A stretch of DNA of 31,095 bases from 2-01-FULL-39-28 sp964436165 (GCA_964436165.1 CAYTBY010000010.1:1-31095), one strand, 5' to 3'; shown: positions 1 to 7,165, counted from the stretch's first letter. A program made the numbers and translations. The notes: generated from the letters alone by a model not told the origin.

Positions 1-151
1 GCCTAGAAGAAAAGGCTAAGGAGAGTTAGATTACTCGAGATGGTGAGCTCGTACTTTGAAAACTTATGCCGTCTGATAACAAGCATACTGATTCCGCCCG
101 ATAGGTAGCGGAATATTGAGGATTATTGGCTTTGCCTTATGTTTATGAGGA
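1..151. other. Non-coding stretch before the inverted-repeat cassette
   Basis: I find no credible open reading frame here. A small hairpin is visible around 91-114 (arms ATTCCGC and GCGGAAT). The string ACTTTGAAAACTTA near 51-64 resembles the conserved box found in many 16S-23S rRNA spacers, but no recognisable rRNA lies on either side inside the window. I therefore only note the similarity and assign no function. Confidence 0.2.
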
Positions 152-310
152 TAGAACCTATTTTATCAGAAATAACTGATACAGAGAAGCCCCTCCGCGC
201 CTAAAACGGCGCGGAGGGGCTTCTAAAAAACTTGCGAAGGACCGTCGGATTCCCCCCATTTTTTGAACCCCTCCTTCCACATCGTCCGAGCGGAAAAACA
301 AATGGCGTAA
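152..310 (+). repeat. Left arm of a perfect 159-bp inverted repeat
   Basis: This stretch is the exact reverse complement of 1261-1419; I compared them base by base and found no mismatch. Its core is a GC-rich hairpin at 186-223 (16-bp stem GAAGCCCCTCCGCGCC, loop TAAAAC). The remainder is unremarkable and continues to the end of the string CAAATGGCGTAA. The two arms enclose two minus-strand genes. The identity of the arms implies recent duplication or gene conversion, and would allow inversion of the enclosed 950 bp by homologous recombination. I see no transposase. Confidence 0.9.
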
Positions 311-326
311 ATTGGATAAAAAGACA

Positions 327-356
327 AAATAAAAAAGGGCAGGCGTTAGCCTGCCC
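327..356 (-). terminator. Intrinsic terminator of the cassette genes
   Basis: Read on the minus strand, GGGCAGGC-TAAC-GCCTGCCC forms an 8-bp GC-rich stem (337-356) followed at once by a T-rich run (TTTTTTATTTT). It lies just inside the left repeat arm and just after the 69-aa gene, so it ends the two-gene cassette transcript. Confidence 0.8.
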
Positions 357-382
357 AGAAGCGATTTGGACGTCTCGCTCTT

Positions 383-592
383 CTACCGTCGCCGCGCGTT
401 CTCTTGTGCAATCCGGGTTCGCTGCGACTCCTCTGCTCTGCGCCCCTCTCTACGTGACATCGGGGCGGTGCCATGGTGGCTTGTTGAGCCACCGGAGTTA
501 TTGGAGCTAGCCTCTCCATTGGGGCCCTGGGTGTTGCCACGATCGGAATCGCTCTTCGCAGGATAGCCGTACGGAAGCTCTGGTGATGCCAT
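383..592 (-). CDS. Small hydrophilic, Arg/Ser-rich hypothetical protein (69 aa)
   Basis: I do not recognise this protein. It is 69 residues, rich in Ser, Gly, Asn, Arg and Glu, with no hydrophobic segment, and it ends in RIAQENARRR, so it is probably disordered. The start is well supported: AAGGAGG sits eight bases before the ATG at 592. It follows the 172-aa gene by 40 bp on the same strand, and a terminator lies just beyond its stop, so the two form a small operon inside the 159-bp inverted repeat. Its base composition is clearly more GC-rich than the AT-rich upstream partner, hinting at a different origin. Nearby overlapping frames on both strands are shadows of this GC-rich stretch. Confidence 0.55.
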   Translation of the reverse strand: MASPELPYGYPAKSDSDRGNTQGPNGEASSNNSGGSTSHHGTAPMSRREGRRAEESQRTRIAQENARRR

Positions 593-632
593 TTCCTAAC
601 CTCCTTAAGATGCTTAGAGATATTCTAAGCAA

Positions 633-1151
633 TTATATATTATCACATTGACTAGAGTTAGTCAAGCTATTGAGAATTTTTCGGCTTTCGATTTGATAAT
701 ATCCTATGCGACCCCAATTAAAAAAACTCGAGCATGATCCAGCATTTACATAAGTCCAGTGTAAAAATGTAGAACTAAGACGCGGAATACATTCATAATC
801 CAGATCATCTACTATGATAAGTCCAGGACCTTCAATATAAATTTGTGTCATGAGATATTTAAATCCAAAAAATATTGCTTCATTTTTCAATATCCACTTA
901 AGCTGTTGAAATCCTATGAGATTTTGATACGAAGAGATTCGATCTTGGCACTCGCTTGATTTAATGTATGGTTCACCCGACCGAAGAACAGTACCCAATC
1001 TTAGTGTAACCGCTTGTATCGGCGATATATCACGTTTAATAAACTTAAAATGATTATCTTTATATTCATCGCAAAGTTCATCTAGTGTGGGTCTCTTAAG
1101 TGGAGGTATTCGAATAATAAGCTCCCCTGTATCCATTAAATGAGATTGCAT
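633..1151 (-). CDS. Hypothetical protein (172 aa) of the inverted-repeat cassette
   Basis: I do not recognise a family. The start at 1151 is preferred over the longer frame from 1211, because TAGGAG lies seven bases before this ATG and the longer version would begin at or before the predicted transcription start. The protein starts MQSHLMDTGELIIRIPPLKR. It is mixed alpha/beta in character, with an aromatic-rich C-terminal half (LHWTYVNAGSCSSFFNWGRI) and no clear membrane segment. It is the first gene of a two-gene unit with the 69-aa protein, and both are enclosed by the 159-bp inverted repeat. The sequence is AT-rich compared with its downstream partner. Function is unknown; the enclosure suggests cargo of a small mobile or invertible cassette. 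Confidence 0.65.
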   Translation of the reverse strand: MQSHLMDTGELIIRIPPLKRPTLDELCDEYKDNHFKFIKRDISPIQAVTLRLGTVLRSGEPYIKSSECQDRISSYQNLIGFQQLKWILKNEAIFFGFKYLMTQIYIEGPGLIIVDDLDYECIPRLSSTFLHWTYVNAGSCSSFFNWGRIGYYQIESRKILNSLTNSSQCDNI

Positions 1152-1182
1152 CTTTATTCTCCTATAAAAGAACGGCCACAAT

Positions 1183-1211
1183 ATATTAATATATCTTAAC
1201 TGTTCTGTCAA
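1183..1211 (-). promoter_or_regulatory. Sigma-70-like promoter of the cassette genes
   Basis: On the minus strand a perfect TTGACA (-35, 1206-1211) is followed after 17 bp by TAATAT (-10, 1183-1188). The -10 lies inside the palindrome ATATATTAATATAT, a possible operator. The predicted start leaves a leader of about 25 nt that carries the TAGGAG ribosome site. Confidence 0.6.
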
Positions 1212-1260
1212 TATTTACCGAAAAAATTATTTTATTCTATTTCACTCCTATACCCACTAA

Positions 1261-1419
1261 TTACGCCATTTGTTTTTCCGCTCGGACGATGTGGAAGGAG
1301 GGGTTCAAAAAATGGGGGGAATCCGACGGTCCTTCGCAAGTTTTTTAGAAGCCCCTCCGCGCCGTTTTAGGCGCGGAGGGGCTTCTCTGTATCAGTTATT
1401 TCTGATAAAATAGGTTCTA
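1261..1419 (-). repeat. Right arm of the perfect 159-bp inverted repeat
   Basis: Exact reverse complement of 152-310, with the same 16-bp-stem hairpin at 1348-1385. The identity stops sharply at both ends: flanking bases outside (151/1420) and inside (311/1260) do not match. Confidence 0.9.
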
Positions 1420-1440
1420 ACTTGGCTGTAAAGCCACACA

Positions 1441-1478
1441 TTAGTTCAGCCCCGACCGAAACGTCGGGGCTGAACTAA
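1441..1478. repeat. 16-bp-stem palindrome abutting the broken tRNA
   Basis: TTAGTTCAGCCCCGAC pairs with GTCGGGGCTGAACTAA around the loop CGAAAC. It ends two bases from the 3' end of the interrupted tRNA-Val. One arm shares TAGTTCAGCCCCGAC with the D-arm plus insert junction of that tRNA, so the two palindromes are related copies of one short repeat family. Confidence 0.75.
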
Positions 1479-1480
1479 TG

Positions 1481-1585
1481 TGGGCTCGAGAGGGATTGAA
1501 CCTCTGGCCTCGCCGATGTGAACGGCGCGTTCTACCAAGCCGACGATTCTGTCGGCTCCCCGACAGAATCGTCGGGGCTGAACTA
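1481..1585 (-). pseudogene. tRNA-Val(CAC) interrupted in the D-loop, acceptor stem lost
   Basis: On the minus strand the D-stem (GTTC/GAAC), the anticodon arm (CGCCG-TTCACAT-CGGCG, anticodon CAC), the T-arm (AGAGG-TTCAATC-CCTCT) and the 3' acceptor strand CGAGCCC with discriminator A are all intact. Two defects are visible. A 37-nt palindrome (1540-1576) lies in the D-loop between GTTCAGC and CTTGGTAGAAC. The seven bases upstream of position 8 (AATAGTG) do not pair with CGAGCCC; GGGCTCG would be needed. No CCA is encoded. An intact tRNA with the same anticodon lies directly upstream, so this is probably a dead duplicate, unless the hairpin is removed from the RNA, which would still leave the acceptor mismatch. 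Confidence 0.7.
1540..1576 (-). repeat. 37-nt palindromic insertion in the tRNA D-loop
   Basis: CCGACGATTCTGTCGG and CCGACAGAATCGTCGG are perfect reverse complements separated by GGAG, giving a 16-bp hairpin with a 4-nt loop. It sits exactly where a normal tRNA-Val D-loop would run from GTTCAGC into CTTGGTAGAAC. It shares its GTCGGGG arm style with the palindrome at 1441-1478. Confidence 0.75.
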
Positions 1586-1591
1586 CACTAT

Positions 1592-1668
1592 TGGTGCGCG
1601 TGCCCTGACTCGAACAGGGAACCTCTTCAATGTGAATGAAGCGCTCTAACCAATTGAGCTACACGCGC
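1592..1668 (-). tRNA. tRNA-Val(CAC)
   Basis: A complete 77-nt tRNA. The acceptor GCGCGTG pairs with CACGCGC, discriminator A is present, and CCA is encoded. The D-arm is AGCTCAATTGGTTAGAGC, the anticodon arm is CTTCA-TTCACAT-TGAAG with anticodon CAC (reads GUG), and the T-arm is CCCTG-TTCGAGT-CAGGG. Its 5' end directly abuts the stop codon of the nucleotidyltransferase-like gene (TAG at 1669-1671), so it is probably processed from that transcript. The broken tRNA-Val follows after its CCA. Confidence 0.95.
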
Positions 1669-2127
1669 CTATAGTCCTAATTTATTTATAAGTTTCTCGT
1701 GAGGCCCCTCGAGAAGAACCCTGACAAAACGGTCAAACATCCCATAGCGGTATTGGAATTCTTCCTTTTCCATTAAACCGAATTTTATTTCCTTGCCGAC
1801 TTCGGCCTCAAGCGACCGGAGAAAAACGCCTAATTTCTTTTTATTAATATCGTCACCCACTATAAAAAGATCGACATCAGAATTTATGGTATCAATCGAG
1901 TCCTTATTCAGAAATACCCCCGAAGCAACCGCTAACCGCACCCTTCCTAGGCCCAGTATTCTTTTGATCATTTTGTCTTTTTCGGCTGGAGACGATTTTA
2001 AGATCAAACCACGCAACTCTCCAAAAAACTCAAAATTAGGATTAAGGGCATAGAAAACCCGCTCGACTCCTGCTGGTCTTTTTTTCTTCCGATTACTAAT
2101 CTTTCTTATTTTTTTATTATGCCTCAT
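1669..2127 (-). CDS. Nucleotidyltransferase-like protein (152 aa)
   Basis: The protein has a Lys/Arg-rich N-terminus and then a region with the DNA polymerase beta-like (MNT-type) pattern: ASGVFLNKDSIDTINSDVDLFIVGDD, in which the paired acids in SDVDLFIVG are the typical metal ligands. The usual GSxxxG entry is degenerate (ASGVFLNKD). It overlaps the upstream winged-helix gene by four bases (ATGA), a sign of translational coupling. A small HTH protein coupled to a nucleotidyltransferase-fold protein recalls regulator/nucleotidyltransferase and MNT/HEPN-like pairs, but no HEPN partner is present. The stop codon abuts tRNA-Val. Family assignment is fairly good; the substrate is unknown. Confidence 0.6.
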   Translation of the reverse strand: MRHNKKIRKISNRKKKRPAGVERVFYALNPNFEFFGELRGLILKSSPAEKDKMIKRILGLGRVRLAVASGVFLNKDSIDTINSDVDLFIVGDDINKKKLGVFLRSLEAEVGKEIKFGLMEKEEFQYRYGMFDRFVRVLLEGPHEKLINKLGL

Positions 2128-2327
2128 ACTTTATTAATAAGTCCCATTTTTTCTAAGTCTTTGAGTTCATGCTTAGTAACCTCTACGGACTCCTGGATTC
2201 TTTTGGCCAAATCTCGAATTCCGACATTAGCCGGATAGTTGCGAAACAAAAATTTAAGGACCTTGACCCTGATTTTTGACTTGAATAGATTCTCTAAGAC
2301 TGGATACTGGCTTTTACCTTTTGACAT
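2124..2327 (-). CDS. Winged-helix DNA-binding protein (67 aa)
   Basis: I chose the start at 2327 (MSKGKSQYPVLENLFKSKIR). The longer frame from 2447 adds a sequence with no sign of coding and would run through the inverted repeat and promoter region. The remainder, KVLKFLFRNYPANVGIRDLAKRIQ followed by a recognition-helix-like VTKHELKDLEKMGLI, is a typical compact winged helix-turn-helix of the ArsR/MarR-like kind. Upstream on the minus strand there is a TATTATA box very close to the ATG and no Shine-Dalgarno, so the mRNA may be leaderless. It is coupled to the nucleotidyltransferase-like gene by an ATGA overlap. It may bind the repeated TTAGGAT motifs in the intergenic region, which is inference. 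Confidence 0.6.
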   Translation of the reverse strand: MSKGKSQYPVLENLFKSKIRVKVLKFLFRNYPANVGIRDLAKRIQESVEVTKHELKDLEKMGLINKV

Positions 2328-2379
2328 GTGGGTATATAATAAATTACAATAAGAATATAAGAAACTAATCCATAAATCA

Positions 2380-2513
2380 ATCCCGCACTCAATTAGGATT
2401 TGCGATTCAATATTTCCTAGGTTTGCGGACAGTAATGAGTATATCATAGTTAATCATGGTTAGGATATTTATCCTGAATCGCAGGGGAAATATATCCTAA
2501 TTGAGTGCGGGAT
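2380..2513. promoter_or_regulatory. Intergenic region with a 20-bp inverted repeat and TTAGGAT boxes
   Basis: ATCCCGCACTCAATTAGGAT (2380-2399) is the exact reverse complement of 2494-2513, and the right copy overlaps the ATG of the gene at 2512. Between them AGGATA-TT-TATCCT (about 2462-2475) is a perfect palindrome. TTAGGAT therefore occurs three times between two divergent genes, which is the layout of operator sites. I see no ideal promoter pair for the rightward gene. Confidence 0.5.
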
Positions 2514-4716
2514 GGAACGAATACTTATCAAACCAGATTCAAAAGAAATAGTTTTGCGGGGCAAACCCGAAGACGGACACATCGATGTTTTTTCATACAA
2601 CTATGAAGGCAACTCCGCCACTCCGCCAGCTGGCGGATTAGGCGGTCTTTTTATTGTCGGCCACGTCCAGCCAGCGACAGAAGATACGTCATATATGGTC
2701 AACCTCGTTGCTTCTTTGGCCAAACGTGAATACTATGCCAAGATTGATGCCGATCCCAGAGAATCGTTTTCCAAAACCCTAAAAAAAATAAATGAGGTTC
2801 TTCAGGACTTCTTCCACAACAAAGACACCAAGGTCAACATCGGCATATTCGCCGTGGCCGGAGAGAATATACTCATTTCCCGCCTCGGTAAATTTAAAAT
2901 AATTCTCGGCCGGGACAACAAAGATGTTGATATCCTTAATAATATCAACCTATTCAACAAAGAACACATTCAGGAAAAAGAGTTTTCAAATATAATCTCG
3001 GGCAAAATAATGCCCCAAGACAAGATATTCGCTTTCTATCCGGCCAGATCTGTTATCGCCAGAGAAAAAAATATAAAGGGATTTTTCACCAAACTAGCCG
3101 CCGAAGAATTTTCTCAAAAATTAACCGAGATAAAGAATAGCAACGATAGCTTCATGTGCGCCGGCGTCCACTTGACCATCAACAAGTACACCGAGCCGAC
3201 GGTTGAATCCCGTCCCCAGCCGCGCGAATTGCGCCAAGAAAAACCAATGGCCGTCCTCACCAAAACATCAACAAAACCGTCCAAAGAAAAATCTGCGATT
3301 ACCGCCAAAGAACTCCCCGATATCAGGCCCATCGAAACACCGAAGACAGTTCAACCCGAACCTGCACCTTCAATTAAAATAGTACCGGCTTCACCGCCCA
3401 AACTAGGGCCAGAACCGGATCTTAGCGAAAGCAACGTCTCTTACCCTGGTAACAAAAGTTTGGCTCCGACATTATCACCAGAACAAAAACCAGAGAAAGA
3501 ACCGGAGTCTCCGCTTATAAGACCAAGTGAATTTTCATCCGCCAAAAAAGATAATTTTTTAAATATAATTCTCAAGAAATACAAACCAAGCGGTGTTTAT
3601 GTAATCGGCCACCAAGAACTGATCGGTAAAAAACGCCTGATTCTGACTAGTTCCATAGTAGCTGTAGTTATTGCGGCAGCCATACTGGTTAAACTAACTT
3701 TTATACCCTCCCTGCCCATCCCCGGAATAGAAAGCGAACAAGATAAAGCCATGAACGCTCTTCTTGAACAGGTTAATTCAAAATTAGAAGCGGCCAAAAC
3801 ATACAAAGACCAGAATAATCTCCTTGAAGCCCGCCGAACCTTGATTGAATCATTGTCGTCTTTCGGTTCTCATAACATTGAGAACGAAGACCTTCTAGTC
3901 ATTAAAACGGAAGTACTCGCCCTCCTTGACCAGATAGACAAGGCAGTTGATACCTCGCCAAGCTTGCTCTACCAGATATCCCAGGAAATAGGCAATGGCT
4001 CACTTTTATCATTTGCCGAGAATAAGCTTTTTGTCTATGCCTCTAATCCCAGCGAAAAAGATTCCGGCTCAGTCTTAGCCACCACCGAAAGCGGGATAGA
4101 AACTACGACTAAGATCTCAAATTTCAACCCGCTCTATCTGATCGGTGACGTAAAACTCGTAGTAATGGTCAGTAAATTAGCCGACCAGATCGGATCACTG
4201 ACGATAAAGGATGGCGGATTAAAAACATCTTCTCTTGCCCTCTCCGGTTTGATACTTAGCTCTTATCCCTATCAGGGCAATCTTTACCTTTTGACATCTG
4301 ATGGGATTTATAAAATAAGTGATGTTACCGACGGCAAAAGCAATGCTGTCAGTTGGTTGACCGAGAATGCCAAACTTCCGGTTAATCCGGCTTTAATGGC
4401 GGTAGACGGTAAAGTATTTATATTATCTGAAAGTGGAACATTGGCTGTTTACTACAAAGGCGAGAAGGAATCAGAGGTCAGCACCTCGATTCCGGTTAAT
4501 TCTGAAAGTGTTCTTCTGACCACAAGAGACTCGGCTCAGCTTTATTTAGTAGATAAGAAAATGGGCAGAATTTATGTCTTAAATAAATCCTCCGGTTCCC
4601 TCGAAAAAACCATCAAAGTTAACAGCGACCAGCCCCTAGTCAGCGCTTCGATGTCGGATAGTGGGGTTATTTATCTTCTCACGGCGGATAATAAAGTCTG
4701 GAAGGTTGTGCCATAG
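2512..4716 (+). CDS. Membrane protein: PP2C-like head, Pro-rich linker, one TM, propeller-like tail (734 aa)
   Basis: No gene name is possible. The N-terminal third (about 1-225) resembles a PP2C/SpoIIE-like fold in its order of strands (GGLFIVGHVQ, NIGIFAVAGENILISRLGKFKIIL, DKIFAFYPARSV), but the acidic metal ligands of active PP2C enzymes are not evident, so it may be an inactive relative. Residues about 240-340 are a Pro/Glu/Lys linker. A single membrane segment follows (LILTSSIVAVVIAAAILVKL). After it comes a short coiled-coil region and a repetitive beta-rich tail (for example VDGKVFILSESGTLAVYY, SGVIYLLTADNKVWKVV), probably a propeller outside the membrane. An in-frame palindromic repeat (CCGCCAGCTGGCGG, near 2626) encodes the odd PPAGGLGG. 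No Shine-Dalgarno precedes the ATG. An intrinsic terminator follows. Confidence 0.7.
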   Translation: MERILIKPDSKEIVLRGKPEDGHIDVFSYNYEGNSATPPAGGLGGLFIVGHVQPATEDTSYMVNLVASLAKREYYAKIDADPRESFSKTLKKINEVLQDFFHNKDTKVNIGIFAVAGENILISRLGKFKIILGRDNKDVDILNNINLFNKEHIQEKEFSNIISGKIMPQDKIFAFYPARSVIAREKNIKGFFTKLAAEEFSQKLTEIKNSNDSFMCAGVHLTINKYTEPTVESRPQPRELRQEKPMAVLTKTSTKPSKEKSAITAKELPDIRPIETPKTVQPEPAPSIKIVPASPPKLGPEPDLSESNVSYPGNKSLAPTLSPEQKPEKEPESPLIRPSEFSSAKKDNFLNIILKKYKPSGVYVIGHQELIGKKRLILTSSIVAVVIAAAILVKLTFIPSLPIPGIESEQDKAMNALLEQVNSKLEAAKTYKDQNNLLEARRTLIESLSSFGSHNIENEDLLVIKTEVLALLDQIDKAVDTSPSLLYQISQEIGNGSLLSFAENKLFVYASNPSEKDSGSVLATTESGIETTTKISNFNPLYLIGDVKLVVMVSKLADQIGSLTIKDGGLKTSSLALSGLILSSYPYQGNLYLLTSDGIYKISDVTDGKSNAVSWLTENAKLPVNPALMAVDGKVFILSESGTLAVYYKGEKESEVSTSIPVNSESVLLTTRDSAQLYLVDKKMGRIYVLNKSSGSLEKTIKVNSDQPLVSASMSDSGVIYLLTADNKVWKVVP

Positions 4717-4751
4717 TCGCGAGAGAAAACGGTTTTTCGGAAACAGAATAA

Positions 4752-4774
4752 ATCGGCTCCAGCGGCCGATTTTT
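4752..4774 (+). terminator. Intrinsic terminator after the PP2C-like membrane protein
   Basis: ATCGGC pairs with GCCGAT around a seven-base loop, followed by TTTTT. It lies 36 bases after the stop codon. Confidence 0.75.
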
Positions 4775-4784
4775 CTTCGCCCTC

Positions 4785-5035
4785 GACCCGCCGTCTCTTC
4801 GAGACCAAGCACGGCGGGTCTGCGGGATGTTCCTCAAAACCATTTACTCTCGCTTCTTTTGATGATTGTTTTTTGTCAAAAGATATGTTAAAAATCGGAT
4901 AAATTCTTTGACAAAAAGGGTGCAATGACCGAAGAAAAGTTATTTGAATATGCTAAAAAATGGCTGGGATCGTATACTAAATTTATCTAAAACCCTACAC
5001 TCCTTGCCAGAAATAGAAGCTCTTATTATCAGAAA
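4785..5035. other. Gene-poor gap with one hairpin and a 21-codon frame
   Basis: A second hairpin, GACCCGCCGT/ACGGCGGGTC (4785-4820), follows the terminator. Further on, an ATG at 4925 opens a 21-codon frame (MTEEKLFEYAKKWLGSYTKF...) ending at 4990. It is preceded by a TTTGACA box but has no ribosome site. It could be a tiny gene or a remnant; I cannot decide. I see nothing else in this stretch. Confidence 0.35.
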
Positions 5036-5084
5036 TTAAAAGGCCGACTGGCCTGCCCTGAGTAGGGTCGAAGGGTTAGTCGGC
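5036..5084 (-). terminator. Terminator of the histidine phosphatase gene, with a repeat in its loop
   Basis: On the minus strand GCCGACT (5078-5084) pairs with AGTCGGC (5043-5049) and TTTTAATTT follows. The loop is not simple: it holds a CCCTGAGTAGGGTCGAAGGG-type palindrome, the same family as the repeat inside rplJ. A repeat therefore appears to have landed in a terminator loop without destroying the stem. Confidence 0.65.
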
Positions 5085-5088
5085 AAAA

Positions 5089-5775
5089 TTAGGCAAGTTC
5101 GGTATCTTCTTCGGTAAGATGCCCCTTCCAGGGAACTATGACTTGAGGCGGTGATGACTGAAGCGAAGTAAAATCGTATTCAGTAATCGAACAGTTTTCT
5201 AAGCCAGCCTTTTTCAACTCAAGAAATTGTTCGACACTAAGGTTGTGCAGTATTTTCTGTAATATTAAGAACCAGCGTCCATGTCCGACAACTAAGATTG
5301 TTTTGCCATCAATACTGGGGTCAGAAATAAAACTTCTTATTCTGATTTCTGTATCAGGACAACTTTCACCGCCTGGTGCTCGATAATGATAATAGCCCTG
5401 ACGTTTTCTTAGCCTGACCTGTTCTGGGTAGTGTTTTTCGATATCGGCTTTAGATAATTCATGGAATATTCCATCCCACTTTTCATCAAGTCGAGAGTCG
5501 GTAATTACGGGCTGTATATTACGTACACCTAAACCCTGCTGGATTATACTCATCGTTGTTTGCGTCCTTAGAAACGTTGATTGGAAATATATATCGGGCA
5601 ATTGATCACCCAATACCTTGCTTAGATGTAGGGCTGCATAAAATGCTTCTTGCTCACCACGATTTGTAAGCGGATAGGAGTGATTTGGAGTATCACATTC
5701 TGCTCTTTGGTCTTGAGTCATGGTATTACCTATAGATTGAGCGTGGCGAACGAATATTAGGCTCTTTGGGGCCAT
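5089..5775 (-). CDS. Histidine phosphatase superfamily protein (228 aa)
   Basis: The N-terminus LIFVRHAQSIGN carries the RHA signature of the phosphoglycerate-mutase-like branch (R10, H11 as phosphate pocket and phospho-acceptor). The second conserved parts are STFLRTQTTM (normally SxLxRA), the acidic region DEKWDGIFHELS, PGGES and the late VVGHGRW with the second catalytic histidine. Length fits the family. The reaction is dephosphorylation or phosphoryl transfer on a small metabolite; the substrate cannot be told from sequence. The start is supported by AAGGAG before the ATG, and a good promoter lies about 40 bp upstream. It forms a single-gene unit ending in its own terminator. Confidence 0.85.
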   Translation of the reverse strand: MAPKSLIFVRHAQSIGNTMTQDQRAECDTPNHSYPLTNRGEQEAFYAALHLSKVLGDQLPDIYFQSTFLRTQTTMSIIQQGLGVRNIQPVITDSRLDEKWDGIFHELSKADIEKHYPEQVRLRKRQGYYHYRAPGGESCPDTEIRIRSFISDPSIDGKTILVVGHGRWFLILQKILHNLSVEQFLELKKAGLENCSITEYDFTSLQSSPPQVIVPWKGHLTEEDTELA

Positions 5776-5810
5776 CCTATCTCCTTGTGAAGGTTCATTC
5801 GAATAGGCAG

Positions 5811-5839
5811 ATGATATAAGAAAAAGGTCTAATTATCAA
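5811..5839 (-). promoter_or_regulatory. Promoter of the histidine phosphatase gene
   Basis: TTGATA (-35, 5834-5839), a 17-bp spacer, then TATCAT (-10, 5811-5816) on the minus strand. The same TTGAxx-17-TATCAT layout recurs before the CPBP protease gene. Confidence 0.6.
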
Positions 5840-5903
5840 GATTTTCTTATTCCTAATAAATTAAAAGCGGATTGATATTACTGCGTCCTTCGAAGTTCTG
5901 AGC

Positions 5904-6560
5904 TTATAGAAGAACGAAGTAGGATCGCACCGCCCTAGAAATAATGTCCGCTAATTCACTGAACGAGTTTATATGATAATCAGCCTCTTCCCATTTTTCA
6001 ATCGTTGGTCTTAAGGTTTGAACCGTTAAGATTCCTAAGGACTTGGCTGATCCTAATTCCGACTGGGGATTATCTCCAACCACAAGTACTTCGTTTTTCT
6101 TCCAGCCATTCTTGACTAACAGCTCCTCAAAAATTTTCTTTTTACCCTTACGCTTATCTCTATAATCAAGTGTGTCTATTATTATCTCATCAAATAGGTT
6201 AGCAATGCCCAGTTTTTCTATTTTGGTTTCCTGGAATTTTGTATATCCCGTCGTAACCAGGATTTTCTTCACCGGTAAACCTTCTATAAACTCTTCGTCT
6301 CCAAAAGTCTTAATACCATCTGGAACTTCTATTTGCCGATAAGCCTCTCTCATTCTTTCGGCAATATCCTTTGGGACATCAAACATCTCCATCACGTCAT
6401 CTAAGCTAGTAGTCCAAAGCTGATAACTAATTTTTTCTTTAAGTTCTGCTGATAAATCCGAATTATATAGAGCATCTAATACTGGTTGAAAAAATGGGCC
6501 GGTAAGACTGTGGGTATCCAAAATACACATATCAAGGTCAAATATAATCGCTTTTATCAT
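5904..6560 (-). CDS. HAD-superfamily hydrolase (218 aa)
   Basis: Motif I is IIFDLDMCILD with nucleophile D8 and general acid D10. Motif II is LVTTGYTKF (T). A lysine region (RDKRKGKKK) precedes motif IV, VVGDNPQSELGSAKSLG, with GD and downstream acid. A helical cap of about 70 residues lies between motifs I and II, typical of subfamily I phosphatases such as phosphoglycolate-phosphatase-like or pyrimidine nucleotidase-like enzymes. The substrate is unknown. GGAG precedes the ATG. The last residues (ISRAVRSYFVLL) are encoded by a CCTTCGAAG...-type repeat region, so the C-terminus may have been altered by a repeat insertion. Confidence 0.85.
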   Translation of the reverse strand: MIKAIIFDLDMCILDTHSLTGPFFQPVLDALYNSDLSAELKEKISYQLWTTSLDDVMEMFDVPKDIAERMREAYRQIEVPDGIKTFGDEEFIEGLPVKKILVTTGYTKFQETKIEKLGIANLFDEIIIDTLDYRDKRKGKKKIFEELLVKNGWKKNEVLVVGDNPQSELGSAKSLGILTVQTLRPTIEKWEEADYHINSFSELADIISRAVRSYFVLL

Positions 6561-6627
6561 GTTTGACTCCGAACATTTATCTGCTAAGATAATCCCCAGT
6601 ATCTTATAAATAAAAAGGGAAGTAAAG

Positions 6628-7152
6628 ATGGATCAAGTTACCATTGTGCGCCGAACCGAGGAGAAAGACCTCTCGGTAATGGCCGAAATCAACGCGAGCG
6701 TATTTGCTGGAGATCGCGACAATCCTAAAAGCGCGGAAAAATGGATGCATTGTTTATTCAACGCTTTTCCTCTTTACCAGTATTTTGTAGTAGAGACAAA
6801 CGGTGAGATTGCCGGTTATATCGGCTGGCAATTTCACGGCGGTTTTTTAAGGTCAGCCCCCGTAGTAGAGCTTGAACAGCTCGGTATCAGCAAAAACTAT
6901 CAAGGCCGGGGATTGGGACCAAAACTTACCGATGAAAGCATGAAAGAAGTAATCAAATGGTGCAGAGAAAATAACAACCGGATAGAAAGCCATATTTATG
7001 TGATTGTTTGGGGGTATGCCCACAACTTCAACGCCCTGAAAGTATATTTTGAAAAATTTACAGAAGGCCAATTAGGAATGAGGATACAGCACGGAAATCG
7101 AACAGAAGTGATGCTTCGTTTGAAAGTACCCGCGCTTCTGCCTATAAGGTAA
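6628..7152 (+). CDS. GNAT-family N-acetyltransferase (174 aa)
   Basis: The GNAT fold is visible: VTIVRRTEEKDLSVMAEIN (first strand and helix), FVVETNGEIAGYIGWQ (strands 2-3), and motif A LEQLGISKNYQGRGLGPKL with the acetyl-CoA loop QGRGLG. This is followed by VIVWGYAHNFNALKVYFEK, in which N...AL..YEK-like residues form motif B. Length is normal. It transfers an acetyl group from acetyl-CoA to an unknown amine. It is divergent from the HAD gene, with GGGAAG near the ATG, and a strong terminator follows directly. Confidence 0.85.
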   Translation: MDQVTIVRRTEEKDLSVMAEINASVFAGDRDNPKSAEKWMHCLFNAFPLYQYFVVETNGEIAGYIGWQFHGGFLRSAPVVELEQLGISKNYQGRGLGPKLTDESMKEVIKWCRENNNRIESHIYVIVWGYAHNFNALKVYFEKFTEGQLGMRIQHGNRTEVMLRLKVPALLPIR

Positions 7153-7165
7153 AGAAAGATTGGGT

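Noticed and set aside
1481..1668. Two functional tRNA-Val genes
   Set aside because: Only the second is intact; the first cannot form an acceptor stem and has a hairpin in its D-loop.
4671..4925. Overlapping frames around the terminator after the PP2C-like gene
   Set aside because: They run through the terminator and hairpins, have no ribosome sites, and look like composition artefacts.
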